DNA from: JANXQG01 sp037147235
Lineage (GTDB): Bacteria; Planctomycetota; Planctomycetia; Pirellulales; Thermoguttaceae
DNA: 22,951 bases
NCBI GenBank assembly: GCA_037147235.1
Contig: JBAWVO010000078.1
Span: 1 to 22,951, forward strand
Direction of reading: 5' to 3'
The notes under the pieces were generated by a model that worked only from the letters and a program-made list of their open reading frames with translations, had not been told where the DNA came from and did not search any database. Positions 1 to 6,972 of the stretch are shown in pieces; position 1 is the first letter of the stretch, and every line of letters starts with the position of its first letter. A program made the translations under genes and the position numbers.

Positions 1-107
1 CAACACACCTTAACTTTACCCAAAAACTGTCCAGCGCGCCGGGTCCGCCGCAGATTGCCTGAGCATGGTATACTCCGTGGATATGGGTCTTCACTAGGGA
101 TTGACAG

Positions 108-167
108 ATGAACGAAACTGGCGAGCCCGTGTGGTTGCATCGAGACATCGCTCGAATACTGGAGTAA
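108..167 (+). other. 19-codon open frame, possible gene remnant
   Basis: ATG at 108 is preceded by AGGGA (96-100) at a good ribosome-binding distance and runs 19 codons to TAA at 165-167. The peptide begins MNETGEPVWLHRD. A TATACT hexamer lies about 35 bases upstream, so the piece could be the surviving start of a lost gene or a leader peptide. I recognise no family. Chance is a good alternative at this length. Confidence 0.15.
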
Positions 168-208
168 TTCTTCTCGTCCAGTCTTCAGCTTCCAATCGGA
201 CCTTCGTC

Positions 209-226
209 GTAGGACTTTAGTCCTAT
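209..226. repeat. REP-type hairpin, 8-bp stem, 2-nt loop
   Basis: GTAGGACT and AGTCCTAT flank a two-base TT loop. Seven Watson-Crick pairs and one terminal G-U pair form. It shares the long-stem, two-base-loop design of the hairpins at 324-351, 5325-5342 and 22921-22940, although the sequences differ. Confidence 0.5.
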
Positions 227-282
227 CCGTGGGAGGGCGCAGCTTCAGCGCGGTCGTCGCTCAGAGGGCGATGCAAAGGTTT

Positions 283-598
283 CCCAGGGTGAAGCCCTCG
301 TTGTTACACACAAGTCCTTGAGCGACCCCATCCAGCTTGCTGGATGGTGAAGAAGGTTGGTCAGCTAGCAACGAAAGCAATCTAACCTAGACCCCATCCA
401 GCTTGCTGGATGGTGAATCAGGTTATCCAGCTAGCCCAGGTCCGCGATGTAGCCAAGCAACCTCCTTCACCATCCACCAAGGTGGATGGGGTCGTGTTGG
501 TCTTTGTTCTCCATTTTAGCCATTCAACCTTATTCACCATCCGGGCGAGCCGGATGGGGTCCAAACGATGTGTGTAACAACGAGGGAGTTGCCCTGGG
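283..598. mobile_element. 316-bp inverted-repeat element (MITE-like)
   Basis: The element is bounded by 30-bp imperfect inverted repeats (283-312 and 569-598, 26 of 30 positions matching). They contain a perfect 18-bp core, CCCTCGTTGTTACACACA at 295-312 and its complement at 569-586. Both halves are equidistant from the centre at 440/441. Inside are four hairpin units of about 66 bp, two in each orientation (see 324-561). No transposase is encoded and no convincing target-site duplication is visible. It ends 18 bases from the stop codon of the adjacent response-regulator gene. It may be a non-autonomous mobile element, a compound REP cluster (BIME-like), or a structured transcript. Confidence 0.6.
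324..561. repeat. Four covarying hairpin repeats, two plus two inverted
   Basis: Units lie at 324-351, 390-417 (identical 28-mers, 66 bases apart) and, inverted, at 466-493 and 533-561 (67 bases apart). Each has the frame GACCCCATCC...GGATGGTGAA. The stems differ but stay paired: CCATCCAGC/GCTGGATGG with TT loop in the first two, CCATCCACC/GGTGGATGG with AA loop in the third, and CCATCCGG/CCGGATGG with a five-base loop in the fourth. Compensatory changes suggest that pairing itself is maintained. Confidence 0.75.
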
Positions 599-615
599 CG
601 GGCCATTGGCCCTCC

Positions 616-1251
616 TCACACGTCGATGACGCCGAGGGGTTGCACCCCGGCGGCGGCGCAGAAACGGACCAACTCGGCAACCGAGGTGATGCCCAGCTTC
701 TCCATCACCCGGCCGCGGTGGAGCTTCACCGTCTTCTCGGCATTGCCCAGCCGCGCGGCGATCTGCTTGTTCAGCGCCCCGGTGAGAACGCATTGCATGA
801 CCTCCATCTCGCGGGGCGTGAGCATCTCCAGACGCTCGCGCATGGCATCGGCTTCGGTACTTTCTCGCACGACCGCCTTGTGGCGTGCCAGGGCTTGGCG
901 AATGGTCTGGAAGAGGACCTCGTCGTCCACGGGCTTCGTCAGGAAATCCACGGCGCCCTGCTTCATGGCACCGACGCTCATGGGAATGCTGCCGTACCCC
1001 GTCAGGAAGATGATGGGGATGTTGCGGCCGTCTTGAGCGAGTCGGGCATGAAGGTCCGTGCCGCTGAGCCCGCCCATGCAGACGTCCAGAACGATGCACC
1101 CGAGGCCCTCGTAGGGCTTGCGCTCCAGATAGGCCTCCGCGGATGGGAAAGTCTCGACGTTCAGGCCGGCCGTGCCTAGCAGTCGGGCCAGGCCCTTGCG
1201 GACCGAGGCGTCGTCGTCGATGACGAAAATAATGGGCGGCTTTTCAACCAT
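616..1251 (-). CDS. Two-component response regulator, FixJ/NarL type
   Basis: A 211-residue cytoplasmic DNA-binding regulator. The receiver domain (about residues 6-122) has the acidic cluster D12-D14, the phospho-acceptor D56 in VLDVCMGG, T84 and K106. A LuxR-type helix-turn-helix follows (about 141-205; LTPREMEVMQ...NKQIAARLGNAEKTVKLHRG). I chose ATG at 1251 because AGGAG stands seven bases upstream and the receiver fold begins directly after it; an in-frame ATG at 1317 would add residues unlike the family. It overlaps the end of the kinase gene 1244-2998 by 8 bases, so the two are co-translated and almost certainly cognate. Domain order matches FixJ, TodT and TtrR. The target genes cannot be told from the sequence. 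Confidence 0.92.
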   Translation of the reverse strand: MVEKPPIIFVIDDDASVRKGLARLLGTAGLNVETFPSAEAYLERKPYEGLGCIVLDVCMGGLSGTDLHARLAQDGRNIPIIFLTGYGSIPMSVGAMKQGAVDFLTKPVDDEVLFQTIRQALARHKAVVRESTEADAMRERLEMLTPREMEVMQCVLTGALNKQIAARLGNAEKTVKLHRGRVMEKLGITSVAELVRFCAAAGVQPLGVIDV

Positions 1252-2998
1252 CGCTGGACTCCTGAGGGACTCGAGGGACTGGCAAGGAGAACGAGACCGT
1301 GACGCCCGCGTCCTCATTGTTCTTGGCCCAGATGCGGCCGCCGTGGCCCTGGAGCATGCGCCGGCAGATGGCCAGCCCCATGCCGAAGCCGGTGGGCTTT
1401 GTCGTGAAGAAGGGCTCGAAGATGCCGTTGACGTCCGGCAATTGGATCCCGCACCCGCGATCTCGGATGGCGACCACGAAAGCCTCCGCGTCGTGGCGGG
1501 TACCGATGAGGACTTTGCGGCGGTCCGAAGGCAGACCCCTGACGGCGTGAAGGGCGTTGAGGAGCAGATTCACGAGAACCTGCTGGACTTCGATGCGATT
1601 GGCCAACACGCAGCACCCTCCTCTGGTGGGGTCTAGGTCCATCGAGATCGCCACGCCGTGCCCGATGATTTCGCCATGAAGAAGCTGGACCACCTCGCGA
1701 ACCGCACGGTTGACGTCGAACCATTCCGGCTCCTGCTTTCCCTTCTGCAACATGAGGCGGAGATGGTGAATGACGCTGCCCGCACGCTTGTCGTCGCGAA
1801 TGATGTCGTCGAGGATCTCACGGAACATCTCCGGGTCCGGCGCGTCGGAGGCCAGCATGCGGCGTGCGGCCTGGGCGTTGCTGAGGATGGCGGTCAGCGG
1901 CTGATTGATTTCGTGCGCCAGCGAGGCCGTCAACTCGGCCATGCAGGCTGTCCGGTCGAGATGCGCCAACTCCGCTTTCATTTGTTGGGAGTTCTCTTCC
2001 GTACGCCTTTGTTCGGTAATGTCGATGCCCATCTCGAGAACGAGGGTGGAGCCGTCCGCGTCAACGAAGGGAAAGCCCTGGGTGTCGTAATGACGACCAT
2101 CCGGAGCGGTCCACTCCCAGCGGTGCGGCACACCGGTTTTCAGCACCTTCTGCGTTTCACAATTCTCGCATGGCTTCGTGCGCTGGAAAAGGTACTCAAA
2201 ACAGAACCGGCCGCGAGATTCGCCAAACCGCTCGCGGAAAGTACGGTTGGCAAAAGGCACCTGATAGTCCGCCGTCAGCAACATCAGGTATACCGGCAGC
2301 ATCTCCAGCAAGTCGTAGAGCCGCTGCCACTCGGCTCGGGCCGCCTCGCAGGTCTTTCGGATCTCGGCGGTCTGCTGGGCAACGCGCCATTCCAGGTCCC
2401 TATTCAGCAACTGGAGCGCCTCCGCCGCCTGCTTGCGCTCGGTGATGTCGCTCACCACGACACGGAACACCTGCTCGCCGCTTTCGCCGTTCTTAACCGC
2501 CGTCGCCTCAAACCGCGCCCAGAATGGGGCGGCGTCCGTTCGCAGCATTCTCAGCTCACACACCTGCGGCTCAAGCGTTTCCGAAAGTTGTTTGTGGTGC
2601 CGGTAGTAGATGTCCCGGTCCTCTTCGAGGATGAACCGGGTGATCGGCCGCTTGGCCAGCGTGTTTCGGGCCACGCCCAGCAAATCGGCAGCGGAAAGAT
2701 TGGCTTCCAGGATGAGGCCCTGTTGGCTGAGGCTGAAATAACCCACCGGGGCCCGGTCGTACAGATCGAAGTACCGCGCCCACGAGGCATCGAGTTCCGC
2801 CCGCGCCCGGCGCAACTCCTCGTTCTGCATCTCCAACTCGATCTGATGGACGTGCAACTCGTGAAGCGTCTGCCGCATTTCTTCGGGCGACAGGGCTTCT
2901 GGGTTTTCCAGCGACAGAGCGGCTTTTTCCCGGAAGGTCTTTTCGGCCTGCCGGCGCAGTTCGGCGGCACCTTCGAGCTGGCTATCTTTGCCTTTCAT
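1244..2998 (-). CDS. Soluble PAS-PAS sensor histidine kinase
   Basis: A 584-residue kinase without membrane segments or signal peptide, so it should sense in the cytoplasm. Residues about 40-75 are a charged coiled coil. PAS1 lies at about 77-190 (ending VVVSDITERKQ), PAS2 at about 225-330 (ending MGIDITEQRRT). The dimerisation helix carries the phospho-histidine H362 in SLAHEINQPL, and the ATPase domain has NLLLNALHAV (N box), DRGCGI (G1) and GFGMGLAI (G2). PAS2 holds C266 and a CENC motif (277-280), which could bind a metal or respond to redox; that role is inferred. The layout resembles FixL and TtrS-type kinases and fits the FixJ-type partner overlapping its 3' end. The upstream gap is rich in repeats and shows no clear promoter. 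Confidence 0.9.
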   Translation of the reverse strand: MKGKDSQLEGAAELRRQAEKTFREKAALSLENPEALSPEEMRQTLHELHVHQIELEMQNEELRRARAELDASWARYFDLYDRAPVGYFSLSQQGLILEANLSAADLLGVARNTLAKRPITRFILEEDRDIYYRHHKQLSETLEPQVCELRMLRTDAAPFWARFEATAVKNGESGEQVFRVVVSDITERKQAAEALQLLNRDLEWRVAQQTAEIRKTCEAARAEWQRLYDLLEMLPVYLMLLTADYQVPFANRTFRERFGESRGRFCFEYLFQRTKPCENCETQKVLKTGVPHRWEWTAPDGRHYDTQGFPFVDADGSTLVLEMGIDITEQRRTEENSQQMKAELAHLDRTACMAELTASLAHEINQPLTAILSNAQAARRMLASDAPDPEMFREILDDIIRDDKRAGSVIHHLRLMLQKGKQEPEWFDVNRAVREVVQLLHGEIIGHGVAISMDLDPTRGGCCVLANRIEVQQVLVNLLLNALHAVRGLPSDRRKVLIGTRHDAEAFVVAIRDRGCGIQLPDVNGIFEPFFTTKPTGFGMGLAICRRMLQGHGGRIWAKNNEDAGVTVSFSLPVPRVPQESSDG

Positions 2999-3212
2999 GG
3001 TGTCCCCAGGATGACCAAATAAAGGATGGGAAAAAGGATTTCACGGACCTCAGCTCAGTGTAAACCATGGAAACTGGTGAGTAAAGGGTGTGCGGGCGGG
3101 GGGTGTTGTGGGCTGGGGGAGCTACCCGTGGCACGTTGCCTACCAAAAAAGCCACATTTTAGTGGGGAGATTACAGCTTGAAGGTGGGTGTCTCCCTGAC
3201 ACCGATCCGGTG

Positions 3213-3284
3213 GAAATAAGAAACAAGAAATAAGAATTGAAAATTGAAAATTGAAAAATGCAAATTTGAGATTTGAGATTTGAG
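3213..3284. repeat. A-rich short direct repeats
   Basis: Tandem near-copies of TTGAAAA (about 3238-3257) are followed by three copies of ATTTGAG (3264-3284). The tract is far more AT-rich than its surroundings. It is low-complexity DNA with no coding sign; slippage expansion is the likely origin. Confidence 0.65.
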
Positions 3285-3311
3285 TGTGGCTTGGTCGGGA
3301 GACCGGCCACA
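3285..3311. repeat. Two-part hairpin repeat
   Basis: TGTGGC (3285-3290) pairs with GCCACA (3306-3311). Inside it GGTC (3293-3296) pairs with GACC (3301-3304) around a GGGA loop. It directly follows the A-rich tract and looks like another REP family rather than a terminator, since no T-run follows. Confidence 0.5.
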
Positions 3312-3473
3312 ACCGAGAAAGGGATTATCCGCAAAAGGACGCAGAGAGCGCAAAAGAACAAGCATCTTTCTATTGCGCACTTTGCGGTCTTTCGCGGTGA
3401 ATTAACGAAGAGGGCGAAAAAGGTGTCGGCCACGCATAAGGACCGGCGCAGAAATAACTGTCGCAAGAAAAGG

Positions 3474-3501
3474 AGCAGGCACACTCCGTGTGCCGTCCGC
3501 C
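3474..3501. repeat. REP-type palindrome, GGCACAC family
   Basis: GGCACAC and GTGTGCC form a perfect 7-bp stem around TCC, flanked by AGCA and GTCCGCC. The same sequence occurs inverted at 6148-6177 and 11621-11650. Read on the minus strand it lies downstream of phoR and is followed shortly by TTTTCTT, so it could also end phoR transcription; that is inference. Confidence 0.6.
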
Positions 3502-3547
3502 CCCGCTCGGCGTGCCTATATTTGGTGGCTGGCACCTTTATTACCTA

Positions 3548-5317
3548 CTACCTAGGCAAAAAAATGGAAAACGTGCTGCCTTTGGCCGGTGAGCTTTGGA
3601 CGGTGGCTCGGCCGCCGTGAATTTGGACGATGTGCTTGACGATGGCCAGCCCGAGGCCGGTACCACCCGAATCGCGGCTCCGCGACTTGTCGACGCGGTA
3701 GAATCGCTCGAAGATCCGCGGCAAATGCTCGCGGCTGATGCCGCAGCCGCGGTCGCGGACGCGGATCTCGATCTCGCGCTCGCCCGTCAAGCCGGATACT
3801 TCGACCGTCTGGCTCGGTGGACTGTAGGCGATGGCATTTTCGATCAGATTGGCCACCGCCTGCTCCAGCAGCGAGGCGTTGATCAGGGCCGTAAGCTCGG
3901 TGGGGCAGGTCAACTGGATTTGCATGTTCTTTTCCTCGGCCTTCGCACCACAGTCCGCAATGGCCGCCTCGAGCACGCCCCGCAACGATCCGGTGGCAAG
4001 TATGTTCTCTCGTTTATCCCCCTCATGCTCCACGCGGGCCAAGGTCAGTAGGTCTTCGAGGATCACATGCAGCCGCTCGGTGTGCTTGGCAACGATTTTA
4101 AGGAACTTTTCCCGCGGTTCGACATCGTTCATCGCGCCGTCCAGCAGTGTTTCGACATAGCCCTGAATGGAAGTCACCGGCGTTTTCAGTTCGTGGGAGA
4201 CATTGGCCACGAAATCACGGCGAATGTTCTCGAGCCGCTTCAGTTCCGTGATGTCGTGAATCACCAGCAGGGCACCGTTGCGGCCTTCGGGAGCGTCGCG
4301 GAGCACGGTGCCGTGGATCTGTAGAAATTGCGATTCGCGATCGCGGAGCACCACCTGACCTTCAACCGGCCGCTGCGTGGAAATCACGGCGGCCACCAGC
4401 TTGTGGAGATCAAGGTTGCGGACGATCTCCGGCAACAAGCGGCCTTCCGCATGGGCGGCGTCAATACCCAAAAGGCGAACTGCGGCGGCGTTCATGCGGA
4501 GGAGGCGTTCATCGGCGTCAATGGCCAGGACACCTTCCACCATGCTCGATAGAATGGCGTCGCGCTCGTTGCGCTCCCGCACAACCGTATTGAGCTTGTC
4601 TTCCAGGTCGCCGGCCATCTTGTTGAGCGTGTCGGCTAGGCCGCCGACTTCTTTGGAGTTGGCGGTCGAGAGGCGATGGCTCAAGTCGCCACGGGCGAAC
4701 CCTTCGGCATTGTGGCTGAGTTCTTCCAGGGGTTTGACGAAGCGGCGGGCGATGATCAGGCTGGTGATCCCCAGCAGCACGGCCATCAACAGGCTGACCA
4801 TGAGGATGTGGTTGCGAACATCTCTCAGCGCATTGTCGATCACGGCCAGCGAAATGGCCGCCCGCACCACGCCAAGCGGTTGATCGTGGTCGTCCGCCCG
4901 TACGGCCACATAGCGCAAGTTCTGTTGCAACGTCTGGCTGTAGCGTTCAGAAACGCCTTTGCCCTCTTGGAAAGCACCGTCCACTTCCGGCCGTGTGGCG
5001 TGGTTATCCATCTGCTGCGGCGATTCGTCCGAGTCGCCCACGACCTTGCCTTCGGGCAGGATGACCGTCAATCGCGTGGAACTGCGTTTGCCCAGTTCTT
5101 TGCAAAGGGCGTCGATCTCGGCGTATTTTTGGGTTGCCAAGAGTGGAATGACTTGGCCCTCAGTCAGATGTGCTCTCGATTCGAGATCCTCGGCCGTGCG
5201 GGCAAGATAGAACTGCCGCAGCGAAGACGAGGTGTCCAGCGCGACCAAGGCCAGTGCCAGCAGCGCGATCAGGAGCGTGACTGGGTAAAGTTGCCAAAAT
5301 AAGCGACGTTTGCGCAT
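3548..5317 (-). CDS. phoR: Phosphate-type membrane sensor histidine kinase PhoR/PnpS
   Basis: A 589-residue kinase. TM1 at about 10-28 and TM2 at about 170-190 enclose an extracytoplasmic domain with the PhoR-like stretch LPEGKVVGDSDESPQQMDNH. HAMP (about 190-243), PAS (about 252-360), the HisKA helix with H375 in NVSHELKTP, and an ATPase domain follow (N box NLIENAIAYS, DRGCGI, GGTGLGLAI). It lies downstream of phoU in the direction of transcription, about 100 bases away, which fits control of the Pst system: under phosphate limitation PhoR phosphorylates PhoB/PhoP. No such regulator is in the window, so its partner must be encoded elsewhere. The ATG at 5317 has no recognisable Shine-Dalgarno sequence; it sits just upstream of TM1, as expected. 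Confidence 0.88.
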   Translation of the reverse strand: MRKRRLFWQLYPVTLLIALLALALVALDTSSSLRQFYLARTAEDLESRAHLTEGQVIPLLATQKYAEIDALCKELGKRSSTRLTVILPEGKVVGDSDESPQQMDNHATRPEVDGAFQEGKGVSERYSQTLQQNLRYVAVRADDHDQPLGVVRAAISLAVIDNALRDVRNHILMVSLLMAVLLGITSLIIARRFVKPLEELSHNAEGFARGDLSHRLSTANSKEVGGLADTLNKMAGDLEDKLNTVVRERNERDAILSSMVEGVLAIDADERLLRMNAAAVRLLGIDAAHAEGRLLPEIVRNLDLHKLVAAVISTQRPVEGQVVLRDRESQFLQIHGTVLRDAPEGRNGALLVIHDITELKRLENIRRDFVANVSHELKTPVTSIQGYVETLLDGAMNDVEPREKFLKIVAKHTERLHVILEDLLTLARVEHEGDKRENILATGSLRGVLEAAIADCGAKAEEKNMQIQLTCPTELTALINASLLEQAVANLIENAIAYSPPSQTVEVSGLTGEREIEIRVRDRGCGISREHLPRIFERFYRVDKSRSRDSGGTGLGLAIVKHIVQIHGGRATVQSSPAKGSTFSIFLPR

Positions 5318-5324
5318 TCGTACG

Positions 5325-5342
5325 TCAGGCTTTCAAGCCTGA
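5325..5342. repeat. Perfect hairpin between phoU and phoR
   Basis: TCAGGCTT and AAGCCTGA form an 8-bp perfect stem around TC. On the minus strand it ends 8 bases before the phoR start codon, so in a mixed transcript it could hinder phoR initiation. It belongs to the same structural class as the other two-base-loop hairpins here. Confidence 0.6.
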
Positions 5343-5419
5343 TCCCAATAGGTGATAATGTTGCTCTTTCGGTTCTAGGTGCGGAATACGAATAATTGTC
5401 TACTTCCACACCTTCTCCC

Positions 5420-6076
5420 TCAGTCGGTCTGATGTCTCACGATTCGGCCATCGACCATGTAAATCACGTCCTCGGCGATATTCACGGCACAATCGGCGAT
5501 CCGTTCCAGGTTGCGAGAAACGGAAAGCAGCCGCAACATACTGCCGATTTGCTCTGGATCCTGGCGGATCTGCTGCTCGATCTGCCGGCGAATCTGTTTT
5601 TTCAACTGGTCAACTTCATCGTCGCAGGCACAGACATCGCGGGCTAGCACAACATCCATCTGGACCAGGGCGTCAAGGCTCTTGCGGAGCATGGCTTGGG
5701 TCTGCTCGCCCATGTCGGCAAAATCGGCCGGAATCTCGACGGGCGATTCAACGGCCAGGATGGCCGCCTTACGGGCGATGTTCACCGCCATGTCGCCAAT
5801 CCGCTCCAGATCGTTATTGATCTTCAAGGCCACAACCAACTGCCGCAAGTTGATCGCCACCGGCTGATGCAGGGCCAGCGTCTTGAGACATTCTTCCTCG
5901 AGGTTGATCTCTCGGCGATCGACGTCTTCGTCCATCGTCTGTACTTCCTGGGCAAGCCTCGCGTCGCGGTCGAACAAAGCGCGAATCGCCTTCTGGACCT
6001 GCTCCTCGACGATCGAGCAGATCAACAGCAGGTCTCTTTTCAGTTTATCGATTTCTCGCTGTAGGTGGATCGACAT
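5420..6076 (-). CDS. phoU: Phosphate signalling protein PhoU
   Basis: A 218-residue all-helical cytoplasmic protein with the two tandem PhoU domains of the family (about residues 8-105 and 115-215). Each has the metal-site signature: E91-R-I-G-D95 (ERIGDMAVNIA) and E191-R-I-A-D195 (ERIADCAVNIAEDV). PhoU links the Pst transporter to PhoR, keeps the kinase in its phosphatase state when phosphate is plentiful, and limits uptake. Its place between pstB and phoR is the usual one. A large palindromic repeat separates it from pstB (6107-6177), so its expression may be partly uncoupled. The start at 6076 has only a weak upstream GGAAAA. Confidence 0.94.
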   Translation of the reverse strand: MSIHLQREIDKLKRDLLLICSIVEEQVQKAIRALFDRDARLAQEVQTMDEDVDRREINLEEECLKTLALHQPVAINLRQLVVALKINNDLERIGDMAVNIARKAAILAVESPVEIPADFADMGEQTQAMLRKSLDALVQMDVVLARDVCACDDEVDQLKKQIRRQIEQQIRQDPEQIGSMLRLLSVSRNLERIADCAVNIAEDVIYMVDGRIVRHQTD

Positions 6077-6106
6077 GTGCGTGGTTTTCCAATGAATGTG
6101 AACAAA

Positions 6107-6177
6107 GTAGCAGGCACAGTCCCTGTGCCGTCCGCCAGAAGCCGCAGGGCGGTCGGCACACGGAGTGTGCCTGCTAC
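6107..6177. repeat. Inverted pair of GGCACA-family palindromes
   Basis: Two 30-bp arms (6107-6136 and 6148-6177) are inverted copies with three mismatches, so the whole can form one long hairpin, while each arm is also a small perfect hairpin. The left stem is GGCACAG/CTGTGCC, the right GGCACAC/GTGTGCC, so the arm differences are compensatory. It fills the pstB-phoU gap and could attenuate transcription or protect mRNA ends. Confidence 0.75.
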
Positions 6178-6183
6178 CTAATT

Positions 6184-6972
6184 CTATCCGTAACGGCCGG
6201 TGACATACATTTCGGTCTCCTTTTCCTTCGGGTTGAGGAAGACGTTGACCGTTTTATCGTGTTCGATGGTGCGTCCCATTAGCATGAAAATACACTCGTC
6301 GCTGGCTCGCCGGGCCTGGGCCATGTTGTGGGTCACGATGAGCATCGTATAGCTGCTGCGCAAGCGGTGGATAAGGGCCTCGATCCGCTCGATTCCTTCG
6401 GCGTCCAGCGCAGAGCAAGGCTCATCCATGAGGATCACCCGCGGCTTCAGCGGCAGCAATCGGGCGATGCAAAGCTTCTGCTGCTGTTCGAGAGAGAGCA
6501 AGGTCGCCTTCTTCTTGAGCTTGTCTTTTACTTCGTCCCAAAGTTGAACATCGCGGAGGGCTGTTTCGACCAGGGCGTCCTGGTCGGACCGGCTGTACGT
6601 TCCCTGGCGGATGTGGATTCGGACTCCAAAAAGGACATTCTCGCGGATTGAGATCGGCAGAGGATTGGGCCGCTGAAAGACCATGCCGACCGACTTGCGC
6701 AGCTCGCTCAGCGAGACGTCCGTGTCGTAGATGTTTTTGCCAAGCACCGTGATGCGGCCGGTCGTAGTGACATTGCCGTAGCGTTCATTGATGCGGTTTA
6801 GGCAGCGCAAAAAGGTCGTTTTTCCACAACCGGAGGGGCCAATCAATGCCGTGACCAGCCCCGGCTTGATGTCCAGCGAAATGTTCTTCAGTGCCTGGAA
6901 ACTTCCGTACCATAGGTTCAGATCCCGGGTCTGGATGCTCGATTGCAGCGGTGTTTGCACGACGGTTGCCAT
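6184..6972 (-). CDS. pstB: Phosphate ABC transporter ATPase PstB, degenerate signature
   Basis: A 262-residue ABC ATPase. Walker A is GPSGCGKT (45-52), the Q-loop glutamine is Q100 in MVFQRPNPLP, Walker B is ILMDEP with catalytic E184, and the switch histidine is H215 in IVTHNMAQA. The ABC signature, normally LSGGQ, is LSLEQ (159-163). The neighbouring PstB has the opposite pattern, so the two probably form a heterodimer that energises phosphate import through PstCA. I chose ATG at 6972, whose first base is shared with the stop codon of the upstream pstB (TGATG) and which directly precedes the ABC fold; a longer frame reaching 7350 only runs antiparallel through the neighbour. Length is normal for PstB. 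Confidence 0.92.
   Translation of the reverse strand: MATVVQTPLQSSIQTRDLNLWYGSFQALKNISLDIKPGLVTALIGPSGCGKTTFLRCLNRINERYGNVTTTGRITVLGKNIYDTDVSLSELRKSVGMVFQRPNPLPISIRENVLFGVRIHIRQGTYSRSDQDALVETALRDVQLWDEVKDKLKKKATLLSLEQQQKLCIARLLPLKPRVILMDEPCSALDAEGIERIEALIHRLRSSYTMLIVTHNMAQARRASDECIFMLMGRTIEHDKTVNVFLNPKEKETEMYVTGRYG

Larger units (their letters stand above)
1..282. other. Left-edge non-coding stretch
   Basis: I see no gene of normal size here on either strand. It holds a 19-codon open frame (108-167), a TATACT hexamer (69-74) without a convincing -35 box, and one small perfect hairpin (209-226). Together with the repeat element that follows it makes about 615 bases without a protein gene. Confidence 0.6.
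2999..3547. other. Repeat-filled gap between phoR and the PAS kinase
   Basis: About 550 bases without a supportable gene; the open frames here have no coding character. It contains an A-rich direct-repeat tract (3213-3284), a two-part hairpin (3285-3311), a degenerate stretch rich in CGCAAA/CGCAG words (about 3325-3400), and one copy of the 28-bp palindromic repeat also found at 6107-6177 and 11621-11650 (3474-3501). Confidence 0.7.

Noticed and set aside
101..106. TTGACA as a -35 promoter box
   Set aside because: It lies directly before a short frame's ATG and has no -10 hexamer at 16-18 bases.
324..561. CRISPR-like array (28-bp repeats with 38-bp spacing)
   Set aside because: Only four units, two in each orientation and mirrored around one centre, with palindromic covarying repeats and no cas genes nearby; this is an inverted-repeat element.
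1658..3022. Plus-strand open frame of 454 codons
   Set aside because: It is antisense to the well-supported histidine kinase 1244-2998 and shows no family motif; GC-rich shadows of this length are common here.
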